14,618 bases of DNA from contig DATCVA010000219.1 of assembly GCA_036567205.1 (NCBI GenBank), positions 1 through 14,618 of the forward strand. The letters run 5' to 3'. Made by a program: the position numbers and the translations under genes. Within the stretch, counting starts at the first letter, position 1, and each line of letters starts with the position of its first letter. Origin of the DNA: DATCVA01 sp036567205. Its GTDB lineage: Bacteria > Pseudomonadota > Gammaproteobacteria > Burkholderiales > Burkholderiaceae_B. Below the pieces are notes generated by a model. The model did no database searches and had not been told where the DNA came from. It saw nothing but the letters and a program-made list of their open reading frames with translations. Shown here in pieces: positions 13,251 to 14,618 of the stretch.

Positions 13251-14618
13251 TCAGGTCCCCTGTACGTAAGGATTATGTGAAGATTTAAACTCGATGCGCA
13301 GAGGCGTTCCATCAAGTTTGAAGGCTGTGCGAAACCGCGTTTCAAGGTAGCGGCGGTACGAATCGGGTATAGCGTCGAGTGCATTGCCATGAATAACGAT
13401 TAACGGCGGGTTCTGCCCCCCTTGATGCGCATAGCGCATTTTAGGGCGGAAAATTCCCTTGCGTGGGGGCTGCTGCTGCTCGACCGCCGCATGCAGTTCG
13501 CGCGTAAGCTTGGGCGTCGACAGTTTAGCGAATGCGGCTGCATGGGCTGCATTTACCGACTTAAGCAAAGCCTTGACGCCCTGGCCTTTCAACGCGGAAA
13601 CGGTGTGCATTTTGGCAAACGATAAAAATCGCAACTTACGATCGAACTCACGTTGAATGCGTTCTCGTGCTTCGCTATCAAGGCCGTCCCACTTATTGAT
13701 GGCGACAACCAGGGCACGGCCGGTTTCAAGCACGAACCCCGCTATATGGGCGTCCTGGTCGGAAATTTCAGCTTGTGCGTCCAGCATTAATACCACTACG
13801 TTACATGCTTCTATGGCCTGCAACGTTTTAATGACCGAGAATTTTTCAATTGCCTCGAACACTTTGCCCCGACGCCGTAAACCAGCGGTGTCAATCAAGG
13901 TGTAAGACACACCGCCCTGCTCAAACTCGATTTCAATTGCATCGCGAGTGGTGCCGGGCATATCGAACGCAATAACCCGCTCTTCGCCCAGCAGCGTGTT
14001 GATAAGCGTGGACTTCCCAACATTGGGGCGGCCCACGATTGCCAGCTTAATGCGGTGATCCACCGACTCTGGCCCGGCCTCTTCGCCTTCGCCCTCCGGG
14101 AGTTCAGAGTTTTCAAGATCGAATTCGTTGAAATCCGCCTCGGACACCGGCGACACGTCTTCATTCCGGACCGGCCCCAGATACGATAGCGCCTGATCAA
14201 TCAGCTCGGCCACGCCATCGCCGTGCGAAGCGGAAATGGCATGTGGTTCGCCCAGGCCGAGTTCATGGAACTCGGCCGTAGCGGATCCATACCGCATGCC
14301 TTCGGCTTTGTTGACTGCCAGGAAGACTCGTTGGCCCGTGCGACGCAACAGCCGGGCGATTTCATGGTCATGGGCGTTAACCCCGGCCCGCGCATCGACC
14401 AGGAAAATCACCACGTCTGACTCGGCAATTGCCTGTTGGGTTTGGCGTGCCATTTCGAGCAAGATGCCGTCTTTGGCGACAGGCTCAAAGCCACCAGTGT
14501 CGACAGCCAGAAATGGGCGATCGCCCATCCGGCCTTCACCATAGTGGCGATCTCGCGTTAAGCCCGAAAAATCGGCAACCAGGGCCGCTCGCGAGCGGGT
14601 AAGCCGGTTAAACAACGT
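13251..14618 (-). CDS. der: Ribosome-assembly GTPase Der (EngA), 5' end truncated by the window
   Basis: Tandem-GTPase protein needed for maturation of the 50S subunit. 455 residues are visible, and only the first roughly 18, including the first P-loop, lie beyond the window edge; the sequence enters at TLFNRLTRSRAALV. The first G domain shows the switch I segment SGLTRDRHYG, G3 DTGGF and G4 NKAE, where the usual last Asp is Glu. An acidic linker (FDLENSELPEGEGEEAGPES) follows. The second G domain shows P-loop GRPNVGKS, switch I PGTTRDAIEIEF, G3 DTAGL and G4 NKWD. The C-terminal KH-like domain ends RIEFKSSHNPYVQGT. Its TGA is directly followed by the hisC GTG. The frame is intact to the edge, so the truncation is an artefact of the window. 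Confidence 0.97.
   Translation of the reverse strand, partial: TLFNRLTRSRAALVADFSGLTRDRHYGEGRMGDRPFLAVDTGGFEPVAKDGILLEMARQTQQAIAESDVVIFLVDARAGVNAHDHEIARLLRRTGQRVFLAVNKAEGMRYGSATAEFHELGLGEPHAISASHGDGVAELIDQALSYLGPVRNEDVSPVSEADFNEFDLENSELPEGEGEEAGPESVDHRIKLAIVGRPNVGKSTLINTLLGEERVIAFDMPGTTRDAIEIEFEQGGVSYTLIDTAGLRRRGKVFEAIEKFSVIKTLQAIEACNVVVLMLDAQAEISDQDAHIAGFVLETGRALVVAINKWDGLDSEARERIQREFDRKLRFLSFAKMHTVSALKGQGVKALLKSVNAAHAAAFAKLSTPKLTRELHAAVEQQQPPRKGIFRPKMRYAHQGGQNPPLIVIHGNALDAIPDSYRRYLETRFRTAFKLDGTPLRIEFKSSHNPYVQGT

Noticed and set aside
1..14618. Defence system, prophage, insertion sequence or CRISPR
   Set aside because: All coding space is taken by conserved housekeeping genes on one strand. 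No transposase, integrase, regular spaced repeats or composition shift were seen.

Overview
The window is an ordinary, well-conserved housekeeping region of a betaproteobacterium. It is most likely from the order Burkholderiales and looks Alcaligenaceae-like (Bordetella/Achromobacter/Pusillimonas relatives). The evidence is a free-standing hisZ between hflC and purA, a hisC between der and hfq, a short Hfq, and an rpoD with a long Lys/Ala-rich N-terminal extension. I cannot name a genus. Base composition looks uniform, in the low-to-mid fifties percent G+C by eye. I see no tRNA, rRNA, transposon, phage or CRISPR signature.

All twelve genes lie on the minus strand, so transcription runs from high to low coordinates in three blocks. 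Block 1 (14618 to 8446) is der (5' end cut by the window edge), hisC, hfq, hflX, hflK and hflC. It covers ribosome assembly, histidine synthesis, the sRNA chaperone, a ribosome-associated GTPase and the HflKC membrane complex that controls FtsH. Block 2 (about 8405 to 4996) is hisZ, purA and a purine-type phosphoribosyltransferase: the HisG regulatory subunit, the first committed step to AMP, and probable purine salvage. Block 3 (4926 to 186) is rpsU, dnaG and rpoD, the classic macromolecular-synthesis operon for ribosomal protein S21, primase and the main sigma factor.

The blocks are separated by RNA hairpins. Two lie between hflC and hisZ, and the second has a U-tract typical of an intrinsic terminator. 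Two lie between purA and the phosphoribosyltransferase, and the one nearer the phosphoribosyltransferase has a U-tract. A long hairpin also sits between hfq and hflX, directly upstream of the hflX ribosome binding site.

Several starts need care. dnaG begins with TTG, overlapping the rpsU stop as TTGA. hisC begins with GTG immediately after the der stop. The first possible start codons of rpoD, purA, hisZ, hflC, hflK and hflX lie upstream of the likely real ones.

I found no undescribed multigene system. The most interesting points are regulatory: a good sigma-70-like promoter placed upstream of an intrinsic terminator that itself precedes hisZ (possible attenuation), the hfq/hflX hairpin, the rpsU-dnaG translational coupling, and the histone H1-like tail with an AT-hook-like motif on RpoD.
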